The position numbers and the translations under genes are program-made. This document shows, piece after piece, positions 1 to 8,199 of a stretch of 19,733 nt of DNA. Origin of the DNA: Oscillospiraceae bacterium (GTDB taxonomy: Bacteria > Bacillota > Clostridia > Saccharofermentanales > Saccharofermentanaceae). Below the pieces are notes generated by a model that had not been told where the DNA came from, did no database searches, and saw nothing but the letters and a program-made list of their open reading frames with translations. How positions within the stretch are numbered: position 1 is the stretch's first letter; each line of letters begins with the position of its first letter. The stretch spans positions 1-19,733 of the forward strand of contig CADCQX010000419.1 of assembly GCA_902803695.1 (NCBI GenBank), written 5' to 3'.

Positions 1-1566
1 CGTAGGCTCGAGTACGCCCCACTGCATAGCCCATGTGAACGGACCCCATGCATAATACTCGATGCTGTAGAAATCATCGTACCAGTCTGTTCTTCCGTAG
101 TCGAAAGCAGTACCGAACTTCATGTAGGTAGCCATTCTGTGAGCCATGAGAGCAAAGTCTTCTCTGGAGATCAAGTCATCAGGCTTGAATGTGTTGGAAC
201 AGATGTTAGGAGAACCGAAACAGATGTTATTCTGCTCGCCCCAGAGGATCGCATTCTTATACTTTGAACCGGAAATATCGGTAAATCTGGAAGAACCGCT
301 GACACTAGGGCTTCCTGCCATCTGATACAGAAGATCGATCGCTTCTCCTCTTGTTGCGAATGACTCTGAATTTGAATGACCGTCATTCGTATCAAGCCAT
401 GTATCAGGGGAATCCTTAGCTCCATTTGAATTGAATGTTGTATTGATCTTTACATCGTTATCAACTACGAGCTCATATCTGAGATCATCAAAGTAATCTC
501 CGCTTCCGCCGTAATTGATCGTGTATGAATGTACACTTCCGAGCTGAGTCTCGTCCTTGTATACACCTTCTTTATATGCCTTTAAGAGTCTGGAGTTGTT
601 ACCGATCTTAAGTGTGCTGATACCGCGAAGACCGAAAGCATAGAGATGATAGATCTTAGGGTTTTGTGAGATATCAAGAGAAGGAAGTCTCCAGTCACAC
701 TCGAGATTAAGATATGAGAGCTTAGGATTCTTCGTTACATTAACGGACTTAAGATTCTCGTTATAGCTTGCAATGAGCATCGTAAGTTCAGGGTTGTTGC
801 TCATGTCGACCTTTGTCGCATTTGTTTTAGCACAGTTATAGAACTGCAATCCCTTGAGCATGCTGATATCTACATCTCCGAGACTCCAGTTGTCCCAGAT
901 ATCAAGTCTTTTAAGTTTAGTGTTATTGCTGAAATTAAGTGATGTAAGTTTATTCTTGTAGCAGTCGAGCTCACAGAGATTCGGATTCTTGGACAGATCC
1001 AAAGATGTAAGACCGCAGCTGCTGCAGTAAAGATTCTCAAGATTAGGACAACCGCCCAAATAGAGTGATTTCAGATTAGGATTGGAATTACACTCAAGAT
1101 ATCCCAATGCCGGGTTATTACTGATATTCAAACTTGTGAGTTTGCAGTTATAGCAATATACCCACTCCAATTCCGTGTTGGCAGAAAAGTCCAAAGAAGT
1201 GAAATCATTGTGGGAACACCAGATGCCTTTAAGATGTGTGTTCTTTGACAGATCCCAATCGGAGATGTTGTTGTTCAGACACCAAAGACCTTCAAGTTCA
1301 GTAAAGTACTCGATTCCCTTAACAGAGGATACATTACTGTTCTCACAGTTGATGTTCCTTACCTGCAACTCGGAATCGGAAAGATATCCATTGCCGTCCT
1401 TGTCGTAAGTCGATGTTTTGATGATCTGCCTGAAGTTGTAATCCGGAAAATGTGCTTCATCGATCGGCACACCACCTGCCGCATGGACCCGGATCGTTCC
1501 AAGGCAAGGCACGATCAAAGCCGCAGTCATTAAAGCGGCCGCAATACTCTTAAACTGTTTCATCAT
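1..1566 (-). CDS. Secreted leucine-rich-repeat / SLH-like surface protein, 3' part missing (paralogue of the next gene)
   Basis: The reading frame stays open from an ATG at 1566 (or 1563) to the left edge, giving 522 visible codons; the C-terminus is outside the window. An AAGGAAGG ribosome binding site lies 6 nt before the ATG at 1566. The N-terminus MMKQFKSIAAALMTAALIVP is a signal peptide, with likely cleavage after RVHA. An EF-hand-like calcium loop (DKDGNGYLSDSE) follows, then about a dozen degenerate leucine-rich repeats of the form LTSLDLSKNPNL with several Cys residues. Then comes an SLH-like region (TRGEAIDLLYQMAGSPSVSG, later FKPDDLISREDFALMAHR). It matches the neighbouring gene almost residue for residue over long stretches, so a linker and DUF4214 tail like that paralogue's may lie beyond the edge. 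It is probably an exported cell-wall or adhesion protein; the ligand is unknown. Confidence 0.88.
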   Translation of the reverse strand, partial: MMKQFKSIAAALMTAALIVPCLGTIRVHAAGGVPIDEAHFPDYNFRQIIKTSTYDKDGNGYLSDSELQVRNINCENSNVSSVKGIEYFTELEGLWCLNNNISDWDLSKNTHLKGIWCSHNDFTSLDFSANTELEWVYCYNCKLTSLNISNNPALGYLECNSNPNLKSLYLGGCPNLENLYCSSCGLTSLDLSKNPNLCELDCYKNKLTSLNFSNNTKLKRLDIWDNWSLGDVDISMLKGLQFYNCAKTNATKVDMSNNPELTMLIASYNENLKSVNVTKNPKLSYLNLECDWRLPSLDISQNPKIYHLYAFGLRGISTLKIGNNSRLLKAYKEGVYKDETQLGSVHSYTINYGGSGDYFDDLRYELVVDNDVKINTTFNSNGAKDSPDTWLDTNDGHSNSESFATRGEAIDLLYQMAGSPSVSGSSRFTDISGSKYKNAILWGEQNNICFGSPNICSNTFKPDDLISREDFALMAHRMATYMKFGTAFDYGRTDWYDDFYSIEYYAWGPFTWAMQWGVLEPT

Positions 1567-1624
1567 TCATAACCTTCCTTCGATATTTAGATGATAAAAT
1601 TTGTTACCAATGTGTGAACACAAT

Positions 1625-1649
1625 TGTGAACTTATTTCACATTCTACCA
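1625..1649 (-). promoter_or_regulatory. Extended -10 promoter with overlapping palindromic operator, upstream LRR gene copy 1
   Basis: On the minus strand an extended -10 (TGG-TAGAAT, 1649-1641) runs directly into a perfect 6-5-6 inverted repeat, TGTGAA-N5-TTCACA (1625-1641). A second short palindrome, TGTGAACACA on the plus strand, lies just downstream in transcription. The same arrangement with the identical 17-bp palindrome precedes the paralogue. A site covering the transcription start suggests repression; that role is inferred. Confidence 0.6.
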
Positions 1650-1708
1650 TTTAAGCGACAAAAATAATATATTAATTTGGTAAGATTTGTTATATATTTC
1701 TTTCATTG

Positions 1709-1738
1709 AAAAAGGCAGTCCGAACGGACTGCCTTTGT
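1709..1738 (-). terminator. Rho-independent terminator of the complete LRR/DUF4214 gene
   Basis: A perfect 9-bp stem GGCAGTCCG/CGGACTGCC (1714-1722 with 1725-1733) with an AA loop is flanked by A and T runs. On the minus strand it ends in TTTTT, 16 nt beyond the stop codon of the gene at 1754. It separates the two paralogues, so they are probably transcribed independently. Confidence 0.9.
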
Positions 1739-1753
1739 TATCGATTTAAGCGA

Positions 1754-4468
1754 TCAACCTCTGTCGATAGCGTAGTCTTTACAGATCTGTGTGAACTCCT
1801 TTGAAACAACAAAGTTATCGAAAACCTGCTGCTTTGTCATTCCGTTGCTCATCTCGCCGAGCCAGTAGTTCATACCGTCCGTATCAGGATCACGGCCCAT
1901 GAATGTCTTATACATTCTTGTAAGAAGTTCCTCGTTACTGTAGTTATGGTCGTTGAACTCCTTACTGAAGAAGAATTCGTGAGCTGCCTGTGAACCTGTA
2001 AGTTCGAGGTTTGTGAGACCAAGACTCCAGAACTGGAGACCTTCAGTCTCAGGATCTCTTCCGAGACACTCTGTGTAAAGTCTCGTTGCAAAATCAGTAG
2101 CGTTCTTTGAAGCGATAGTTGCCTTTGCTCTTGAAGCACCTGACTTAACACCATAGGAAGCACAGACGTTGCACCACTCCTCAGAGTTGATGAAGCAGTC
2201 AACTACAGTTGCTCTTCCGTTTGTCTTAAGGCTGTCCATCCAGAAGTTGAATCCGTCCTTATCGTCCTCAGCCTTTCTGTTGAAGAAAGTTGCATAGAGT
2301 ACCTTAAGGAAGTTCTCATCATCAAGATATCTCTCATTAAATTCCTTACTCAAGAGGAACTCGTTAGCACACTCGGCACCAGTAAGATCTCCGTTACCGA
2401 CGTGCTCGCACCAGAATGCCTTTCCTTCAGGCTCGGAATCACGACCGAGAGCAACTACATAAAGACGCTCTACAAAATCTTCGAATCCGCCGCTTGTCTC
2501 AGTAGGTGTGTAAGACACCTGTGCTGACGGCTTGCTTGAATCTCCGCCGTAGGAAGAACCGGAATTACCTGATGATCCGCTTGAGCTCGGTTTCTTTGAA
2601 GAACCGGATGAACCGCTGCTGCTTGGCTTACTTGAACCACCGTTAGAAGGTGTGTTAGCTGAGCTTGAAGAACTCGGCTTATATGCAGGAAGCGGAGCTG
2701 CACTGGCTGAACCACTGCTACCGGTGTATCCTGTACCGCCGGCTGTGCTCGGATTGTAATATGTGGTACCTGAATTTCCGTTACCGTTTACGATCGCGGA
2801 ATAAGATGCGTGTCCGTCAAGACTGAAGATCTGGTTAGCACCGGCCTTAAGCTCATCCTTAGTCATTCTTCCGTGCGGATAGCACATATTGTTAGCGGAC
2901 GGCTTTATTACTTCCCACTGGAGTGACCATGTGAAAGCACCCCATGCATAATATTCAATATTATAAAAGTCAGAGAACCAGTCAGATCTTCCGTAGTCGA
3001 AAGCTGTACCGAAGCCTAAGATCTCGGCATATCTGTGAGCCATGAGAGCAAAGTCTTCTTTGCTTATAAGGTCGTTTGGCTTGAATGTATCAGAGCAGAT
3101 ATTAGGAGCACCGAAGCAGAGATTATGCTGTTCACCCCAGAGGATCGCATCCTTATATGGAGAATTTGAAATATCCGTAAATCTGGATTTGCCGCTTACA
3201 GAAGGGCTTCCTACCATCTCGTAAAGAAGCTGGATAGCTTCTCCTCTTGTAGCAAATGACTCTGAATTGGAATGACCGTCATTAGTGTCGATCCATGTAT
3301 CAGGAGTATCCTTTGCTCCGCCGGATACAGCCTTGGTGTTGATCTTTACGTCATTATCTACTACGAGCTCATGCCTGAGATCATCAAAGTAGTCACCGCT
3401 TCCGCCGTAGTTAAGTGTGTATGAATGAACGTAACCGAGATGAGACTCGTCCTTGTAAACACCCTCGTTATATGTCTTCAAAAGACGCGGATTGTTACCG
3501 ATGTTAAGTGTACTGATAGCACGGAGACCGAAAGCATAAAGATGGTAAAGCTTTGGGTTCTGGGAGATATCAAGTGAAGGCAACCTCCAGTCACACTCGA
3601 GATTGAGATATGCAAGCTTAGGATTGTTCTTAAGGTTGATGGACTTAAGGTTCTCGTTATAGCTCGCAACGAGCATCGTAAGTTCAGGGTTACTGCTCAT
3701 ATCAAGCTTAGTAGCATTTGTCTTAGCACAGTTATAGAACTGCAATCCCTTGAGCATGCTGATATCAACATCTCCGAGTTCCCAGTTATCCCAGATATCA
3801 AGTCTCTTAAGCTGTAAGTTGTTGGAAAAATTGATATCAGTAAGTTGGTTCTTAAAGGCATCCAATTCGCAGAGCTTAGGATTACCGGAAAGATCCAGAG
3901 ATGTAAGTCCGCAACTGCTGCAGAACAGGTTCTCCAGATTAGGACAACCACCCAGGTAGAGTGTACTCAGTTCAGGGTTGGCATTACACTCAACATATCC
4001 CAGTGCCGGGTTATCACTGATATCCAGTTCCTTAAGATTGCAGTTATAGCAATAAACCCACTCAAGTTCTTTGTTGGCTGTGAAGTCCAGTGATTCGAAA
4101 TCATTAAAAGAACACCAGACACCCTTAAGATGTGTGTTACTTGAAAGATCCCAATCGGAAATATTGTTGTTCAGACACCAGAGCCCCTGAAGTTCGGTAA
4201 AGTACTCGATACCTTCAACGGAATATACATTGCTGTTCTCGATGTGGATGTTGTAGACTCTCTCCAATTCCTGATCGGAAAAATATCCGTTACCGTCCGC
4301 ATCATAGGTAGCGGTCTTAAGGATAGTTCTAAAGTTGTAATCAGGGAAATTGTTTTCGTCGATCTTGATCCCGCTTGGTGCCGCTGCATTGATTCTTAAC
4401 GCACCAAAACAAGGAACGATCATAGCTGCAGCCATTGCGGCTGCAACGCCATTAATCAGTTTTCTCAT
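1754..4468 (-). CDS. Secreted LRR / SLH-like / DUF4214 multidomain surface protein
   Basis: The start chosen is the ATG at 4468 (904 aa), because AAGGAAGG sits 8 nt before it; the frame extends upstream to 4588, but that part holds the promoter and operator. Domains in order: signal peptide (1-29, ending RINA-A); EF-hand-like loop DADGNGYFSDQE (56-67); Cys-containing leucine-rich repeats (about 80-330); SLH-like region (about 403-540, TRGEAIQLLYEM and FKPNDLISKEDFALMAHR); a Ser/Gly/Pro low-complexity linker (about 560-660); and two DUF4214-type blocks (about 661-770 and 790-900) with repeated LYxxxLGRDxExEGxxFW and SKEF motifs. DUF4214 has no established activity; it is known from secreted and S-layer-associated proteins. 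No LPXTG sorting motif is visible, so attachment, if any, may use the SLH-like part. It is probably a surface adhesin or cell-wall scaffold; function inferred. Confidence 0.9.
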   Translation of the reverse strand: MRKLINGVAAAMAAAMIVPCFGALRINAAAPSGIKIDENNFPDYNFRTILKTATYDADGNGYFSDQELERVYNIHIENSNVYSVEGIEYFTELQGLWCLNNNISDWDLSSNTHLKGVWCSFNDFESLDFTANKELEWVYCYNCNLKELDISDNPALGYVECNANPELSTLYLGGCPNLENLFCSSCGLTSLDLSGNPKLCELDAFKNQLTDINFSNNLQLKRLDIWDNWELGDVDISMLKGLQFYNCAKTNATKLDMSSNPELTMLVASYNENLKSINLKNNPKLAYLNLECDWRLPSLDISQNPKLYHLYAFGLRAISTLNIGNNPRLLKTYNEGVYKDESHLGYVHSYTLNYGGSGDYFDDLRHELVVDNDVKINTKAVSGGAKDTPDTWIDTNDGHSNSESFATRGEAIQLLYEMVGSPSVSGKSRFTDISNSPYKDAILWGEQHNLCFGAPNICSDTFKPNDLISKEDFALMAHRYAEILGFGTAFDYGRSDWFSDFYNIEYYAWGAFTWSLQWEVIKPSANNMCYPHGRMTKDELKAGANQIFSLDGHASYSAIVNGNGNSGTTYYNPSTAGGTGYTGSSGSASAAPLPAYKPSSSSSANTPSNGGSSKPSSSGSSGSSKKPSSSGSSGNSGSSYGGDSSKPSAQVSYTPTETSGGFEDFVERLYVVALGRDSEPEGKAFWCEHVGNGDLTGAECANEFLLSKEFNERYLDDENFLKVLYATFFNRKAEDDKDGFNFWMDSLKTNGRATVVDCFINSEEWCNVCASYGVKSGASRAKATIASKNATDFATRLYTECLGRDPETEGLQFWSLGLTNLELTGSQAAHEFFFSKEFNDHNYSNEELLTRMYKTFMGRDPDTDGMNYWLGEMSNGMTKQQVFDNFVVSKEFTQICKDYAIDRG

Positions 4469-4529
4469 TTTCATAACCTTCCTTTTAAAAAAATCCACTC
4501 TCAATTTGTTACAAATATGTGAACACAAA

Positions 4530-4554
4530 TGTGAACTTATTTCACATTTTAGCA
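4530..4554 (-). promoter_or_regulatory. Extended -10 promoter with overlapping palindromic operator, upstream LRR gene copy 2
   Basis: On the minus strand the extended -10 TGC-TAAAAT (4554-4546) abuts TGTGAA-N5-TTCACA (4530-4546), identical base for base to the palindrome before the paralogue. A TGTGAACACA palindrome (4519-4528) and a TTGTTAC block (4506-4512) are also shared. An upstream ATTTTTGTC block is shared at the same distance, although the sequence between is diverged, which points to selection on these elements. Confidence 0.62.
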
Positions 4555-4653
4555 CCCAAAAGACAAAAATCATATACGATTTTAGCAAGTTTTGTTATAT
4601 TTCTTGCTTTTTCTAAAATTTTTCAAAGGATGATCTGAAATTACTTAACCTGA

Positions 4654-5085
4654 TCAGGCTGCTACTCTGAATACCATTCCGTCATAAACGGACAAGGCAT
4701 AAATGAACTCATTATCATCGTCTATGCTCCAGACATACATCGGATCATAGTCACCGTTTCCGGATGGATTATTGAACACAACTTTACCCAGAAGTTTCTT
4801 CTTGTCAGATGATGAATACGGATTATCATAATCGGCCTCATATACGACGCCGTCGATCACGATGCGGTCAAGCTCGACCCCGCCATAAGTTCCGATTACC
4901 TTATTGGCGTCATATAATCTCTTAACGCTGAAAGCGCATGCGACAAAAGATACTATCAGACCCAAAACGAGGGCGTTTCTTACTTTCTTCGTCAGGTCCC
5001 TGCCCTTGAGCAATGCAAGACCGATACCTGCAATGAGTACCACCAGGATTATGGTGACGAGTACTCTGTCCATGATTACAAACAT
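4654..5085 (-). CDS. Small two-TM membrane protein of unknown function
   Basis: A 143-aa protein that I do not recognise. It has two hydrophobic segments (about 8-26 and 38-54) separated by a short basic loop (KGRDLTKKVR), followed by a soluble domain of about 90 residues with a beta-rich pattern (GGVELDRIVIDGVVYEAD, later YDPMYVWSIDDDNEFIYALS). The start at 5085 is supported by AGAGGAAG 7 nt upstream; an internal ATG at 5073 lacks such a site. It begins 14 nt after the stop of the TIGR04076-like gene, so the two form an operon. No clear terminator follows; a CCTGATCAGG palindrome at its end has no T run. Confidence 0.75.
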   Translation of the reverse strand: MFVIMDRVLVTIILVVLIAGIGLALLKGRDLTKKVRNALVLGLIVSFVACAFSVKRLYDANKVIGTYGGVELDRIVIDGVVYEADYDNPYSSSDKKKLLGKVVFNNPSGNGDYDPMYVWSIDDDNEFIYALSVYDGMVFRVAA

Positions 5086-5099
5086 TTTTTTACTTCCTC

Positions 5100-5471
5100 T
5101 TACTGTTTTTGTGTCTCATCAGGATATTCCCAGAAACCGCCCTTATGGAAATTCTCGTTTCCCAGAGGCGTTGCCGTGAGCTTGAATATCACGCATCCGT
5201 CAGGACAAACGATGGTCTTCGTGTACTTGCCGTCACCGCCGAGATTCATAAGATCGCCGCCGCTTCGTACGGCCTCCATCAGAGGGTAGAGCATCATCAT
5301 TGTTTTCGAGCAGATGCCGTAGCCGTCTTTGTTGACGGGACAACCGTAAGTGCAGGTGTATTTGTCACCGACTTCTTCACCGTTTCTGCAGTACTTTTCC
5401 GTATGGTCGCCATGAAGGAACCCTGTTACTTCTACGGTAAATTCGTATTCTTCGTCATACCACTTCTTCAT
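5100..5471 (-). CDS. TIGR04076-like small cysteine-containing protein
   Basis: A 123-aa cytoplasmic protein beginning MKKWYDEEYEF, with GAGG 8 nt before the ATG. The frame stays open upstream to a TTG at 5531, but that TTG belongs to the promoter -35, so the short form is right. The layout fits the TIGR04076 family of small proteins with conserved Cys and the core 'GD...C..G...C....LYP...A.R.GG.......CPD...F': here CTYGCP, GYGICSKTMMMLYPLMEAVRSGG and VCPDGCVIFKL. The family has no proven function; the paired Cys suggest metal or redox chemistry. The family link comes from pattern memory and was not searched. Confidence 0.72.
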   Translation of the reverse strand: MKKWYDEEYEFTVEVTGFLHGDHTEKYCRNGEEVGDKYTCTYGCPVNKDGYGICSKTMMMLYPLMEAVRSGGDLMNLGGDGKYTKTIVCPDGCVIFKLTATPLGNENFHKGGFWEYPDETQKQ

Positions 5472-5502
5472 AGTTTTTTCCTCGAAAACGTTTAATGCAG
5501 AT

Positions 5503-5531
5503 AAAATACCCGCAACAAGACAGAATGTCAA
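5503..5531 (-). promoter_or_regulatory. SigmaA-type promoter of the TIGR04076-like / membrane protein operon
   Basis: On the minus strand a perfect TTGACA (5531-5526), a 17-nt spacer and TATTTT (5508-5503) lie 31 nt before the ATG at 5471. The predicted start of transcription is near 5496. This is the cleanest -35/-10 pair in the window. Confidence 0.8.
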
Positions 5532-5601
5532 TTCGTCAGATTATATAGATACATAATTTGAAATAAGATAATTATGGTGAGGGTTAAAGGTAGGGTACAT
5601 T

Positions 5602-6753
5602 ATGAATAAGAGTTTAAAGATTTTTCTGACAGGATTATTATCGATAGTCATACTGACCGCTGTGATTTTGACAGCAGGTTGTTTTCGAAAATCAGGAGAC
5701 AAATCATCGAAATTTTCATTAAGAAAACCGAAGGAAATATCCGAACTTATAGAGTCGGATTGTCCGATATCTTTCTCGGACAATACAGAGTGGACTTATT
5801 TCCCGCCGGATAATTTCATGGGGCTTGTGGCTATGGGCAAGGATCATGACGAAACGGACCAGATGTTCATCTTTGTCTTCAGTGAGGACGCCATGGATGA
5901 CAATGCAAAAGAGATCTTCATGGACGGAGATGCTTCCTCGATTTGCTTTTACGGATCATACAATTTCGAAGACAGAGAAGTCGAAGAAAAAGATGACTAT
6001 ATCTACACGAAGCTTAAGTGCGACAACAGGATCACGGTAGTCGACTTCTGTTTTCAAACAGAAACCGATTCCATAAACGAGAGGGAGATCATAAAGATTT
6101 CAGATTATGAAGAAAACGAACTGATGGAACTGACGTTCGTGCATTATGATTACAACTATCCTCCCAAGACAGACAATACCAGAAAGGACATAAAATATGA
6201 TTTCGAGAAGGGAGCCTGGGGTGATTACGAAGATGTGGTGCTCGAGTCGGAACCTTTTTCATCCATCGATTATTACCGTTACACTGAACTTCAAATAAAC
6301 GAGGATTATTCGAGCGTCGTTAATGAACAATATAACACTGAGGTACCGGTCTATATGGGTGTTGACAGATACGATTACATATACCCCACTTATAACATCT
6401 ACAAAGAACTGACCGCTCCGGGTGAAGTCAAGCTTTCTGTAATGATAGGAACGACAGACAACTCAGATCTCTGGGATCAAATGGATGCCGACGCCTACCT
6501 GGAAGAAAACGACATAAAGCTCTACCTCAAGTCAGGCGACGAGTACATAGATATCACACCTGATACTGTCGAATTCGAATACGGATTCGGTGCCCAGCAG
6601 AAAGGTGATGACGGTGAATTCTATGATACATACCGCGGATATTACATCCACTTCATTGATCTCGATGAACTGGAAGAAGAGGTCTACAAACTCGAGATCG
6701 GAGAATTCTCTTTTGAGTTTAAGCTGACGGTACAGACCTTCGAAGTATGGTAA
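5602..6753 (+). CDS. Predicted lipoprotein of unknown function
   Basis: A 383-aa protein with a lipoprotein signal peptide: MNKSLK, a hydrophobic stretch (8-24) and the lipobox LTAGC with Cys27 as the lipidated residue. The mature part is acidic and rich in Tyr and Asp, with no catalytic motif I recognise. The C-terminal third (ELTAPGEVKLSVMIG, later DLDELEEEVYKLEIGEFSFE) looks like a beta-sandwich, as in extracellular binding proteins; that is an impression. AAAGG lies about 12 nt before the ATG. It is transcribed divergently from the TIGR04076-like gene and ends in a strong terminator, so it is probably monocistronic. Confidence 0.8.
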   Translation: MNKSLKIFLTGLLSIVILTAVILTAGCFRKSGDKSSKFSLRKPKEISELIESDCPISFSDNTEWTYFPPDNFMGLVAMGKDHDETDQMFIFVFSEDAMDDNAKEIFMDGDASSICFYGSYNFEDREVEEKDDYIYTKLKCDNRITVVDFCFQTETDSINEREIIKISDYEENELMELTFVHYDYNYPPKTDNTRKDIKYDFEKGAWGDYEDVVLESEPFSSIDYYRYTELQINEDYSSVVNEQYNTEVPVYMGVDRYDYIYPTYNIYKELTAPGEVKLSVMIGTTDNSDLWDQMDADAYLEENDIKLYLKSGDEYIDITPDTVEFEYGFGAQQKGDDGEFYDTYRGYYIHFIDLDELEEEVYKLEIGEFSFEFKLTVQTFEVW

Positions 6754-6759
6754 AAATTT

Positions 6760-6792
6760 ACGGCTGTCTCTCATATTGAGACAGCCGTTTTT
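6760..6792 (+). terminator. Rho-independent terminator between convergent genes
   Basis: An 11-bp perfect stem ACGGCTGTCTC/GAGACAGCCGT (6760-6770 with 6778-6788) with a 7-nt loop is followed by TTTTT on the plus strand. The minus-strand flank (TAAATTTTTA) may let it work in both directions: the stop codon of the convergent MFS gene lies at 6793-6795, right beside the T run. Confidence 0.9.
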
Positions 6793-8073
6793 CTAGTTAT
6801 CAGTGTAGTGATATTTGCGGAGCCTGCTTCCGGTTATGATACAAAGAAGCGTTCCCGCTACTCCCAATATAAACATGACCATCGCAGCGCCGGAACTCTT
6901 GCCCACACCGAACAATGTAGTCCACATCTTCGATTCAGTACGCGCAGCCATAAACGGCTCGCACACCTGATCCACGAGAAAGCCTCCGAGGAAAAGTCCG
7001 ATCGGGATCGTAAAGAACTGGAACGTATTCCTGCACGCATATACCCTGCCCTGAAGTTCGACTGGAATGGAATTACGTAAGATGACTTCCAGGTTCGCAC
7101 TCATTACAGGAACAAGTATCCAGCCGATGAACTGACCTATGCACCAGACAACAGGTTCTCTCGAGAAAGCCAGAAGAAAATTCTCACTTCCGAGTGAAAA
7201 GAGCATCGTCAGAAAGACGACTCTTACCCTATCCTTAGGTTTAGGAAGTGCAGCTACGATTATCGTTCCGACGATCATGGCAACACCTGCAACTGAAGTC
7301 ACGATGCCGAGTACGTTATCTCCACCCTTCGGATTAGGGATAACGTAACCCTTGAGCGCAGCTTCAAATGCCGACGCGATGAGATTAACTCCCGCCATGA
7401 ATAGAAGTATCGTAAAGACCATCGGGGTCTTTTTAAGAAACATCAGCCCTTCTTTGGCGAGCTTCAGTGTACTCTCCTTAGCTTTGTTCGCGACTTCAGG
7501 GATCTTCACCGCGAATGCCAGTGAAACAAATGCGACCGCGAAAGTAAGAAGGTCGATATAGACGACCAGATCAAGTCCCGCGAAGGAATATACTGCCGAA
7601 GCTATGAGCGGATGTAATACTGATATAACAGATCTCGACAGAGTCTTCATCGCGCTGATCTTCTGGTATTTATCTCTGGGCACGATCAACGTCAGGGCAA
7701 CTTCGGATGCCGGCTGCTGAACCGTATTCATAAGCCCGGAGAAAACATTGATTCCGTATAGATGCCAGATCGTAAGAGAATCTGTCTTATATAGCATGAA
7801 CACAAAAAGCGTGCTCAGTGCCGCGAGAAAGTCACACAACAGCATCAGTTTCTTCTTGTTGAACCGGTCGGTAAAAGCTCCCGCGAAGATACTCATGACC
7901 ACGTACGGCGCATAAGTGCATATCGAGAGAGCAGCCGCGCTCAACGACGAACCTGTCTCATCATACAGCCACAGCGTCAGTGCAAAAGCCGTGATACTGC
8001 TTCCCAGTTGAGATAAGCTTTGTGTGCTCCAAAGGATATAAAAATCCCGTAAACTATTTGGTTTTTTATTCAT
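6793..8073 (-). CDS. MFS transporter, drug-efflux type (Mef-like subgroup)
   Basis: A 426-aa protein of about 12 membrane segments, the usual size for the major facilitator superfamily. Motif A between TM2 and TM3 is visible as GAFTDRFNKKK (65-75). The opening FYILWSTQSLSQLGSSITAFAL and the later NVFSGLMNTVQQPASEVALTLIVPRD resemble the macrolide-efflux-like group that includes MefA. Substrate specificity cannot be read from sequence; proton-driven export of an antibiotic or similar compound is likely. AGGAG lies 7 nt before the ATG. It is preceded by a long structured leader with small ORFs, which supports drug-inducible control as known for several ribosome-targeting antibiotic resistance genes. 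Confidence 0.85.
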   Translation of the reverse strand: MNKKPNSLRDFYILWSTQSLSQLGSSITAFALTLWLYDETGSSLSAAALSICTYAPYVVMSIFAGAFTDRFNKKKLMLLCDFLAALSTLFVFMLYKTDSLTIWHLYGINVFSGLMNTVQQPASEVALTLIVPRDKYQKISAMKTLSRSVISVLHPLIASAVYSFAGLDLVVYIDLLTFAVAFVSLAFAVKIPEVANKAKESTLKLAKEGLMFLKKTPMVFTILLFMAGVNLIASAFEAALKGYVIPNPKGGDNVLGIVTSVAGVAMIVGTIIVAALPKPKDRVRVVFLTMLFSLGSENFLLAFSREPVVWCIGQFIGWILVPVMSANLEVILRNSIPVELQGRVYACRNTFQFFTIPIGLFLGGFLVDQVCEPFMAARTESKMWTTLFGVGKSSGAAMVMFILGVAGTLLCIITGSRLRKYHYTDN

Positions 8074-8097
8074 TTCTTTGCTCCTATTATTTATTTC

Positions 8098-8199
8098 TCA
8101 GAAGCAAAGTTTGAGGATCACAGATCGATCATCCATTCCTCCATACAGTCTCCTCAAACCCTGCATGGAGCTGAATCTTCGCAACGCTGCATAAAGCAT
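8098..8199 (-). promoter_or_regulatory. Candidate leader-peptide / attenuator region of the MFS gene
   Basis: Minus-strand GGGAGG (8205-8200) is followed by two overlapping small frames. An ATG at 8199 opens 33 codons (MLYAALRRF, then GLRRLYGGMDDRS, ending LKLCF) with its stop 12 nt before the MFS ribosome binding site. An ATG at 8192, at ideal spacing, opens 12 codons (MQRCEDSAPCRV). The RNA can form a 9-bp perfect stem GTTTGAGGA/TCCTCAAAC (8159-8151 with 8117-8109) around a 33-nt loop. A GCTCC (8171-8167) complements the GGAGC of the MFS binding site (8084-8080). An ORF of this length is not significant alone; the combination is what suggests control. Confidence 0.5.

Noticed and set aside
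4469..4588. Upstream extension of the complete LRR protein by 40 residues
   Set aside because: It would place the -10 element and the operator palindrome inside the coding region and move the signal peptide away from the N-terminus. The AAGGAAGG site fits the ATG at 4468.
5472..5531. TTG start at 5531 for the TIGR04076-like gene
   Set aside because: This TTG is the start of the TTGACA -35 element, there is no ribosome binding site before it, and the ATG at 5471 has one.
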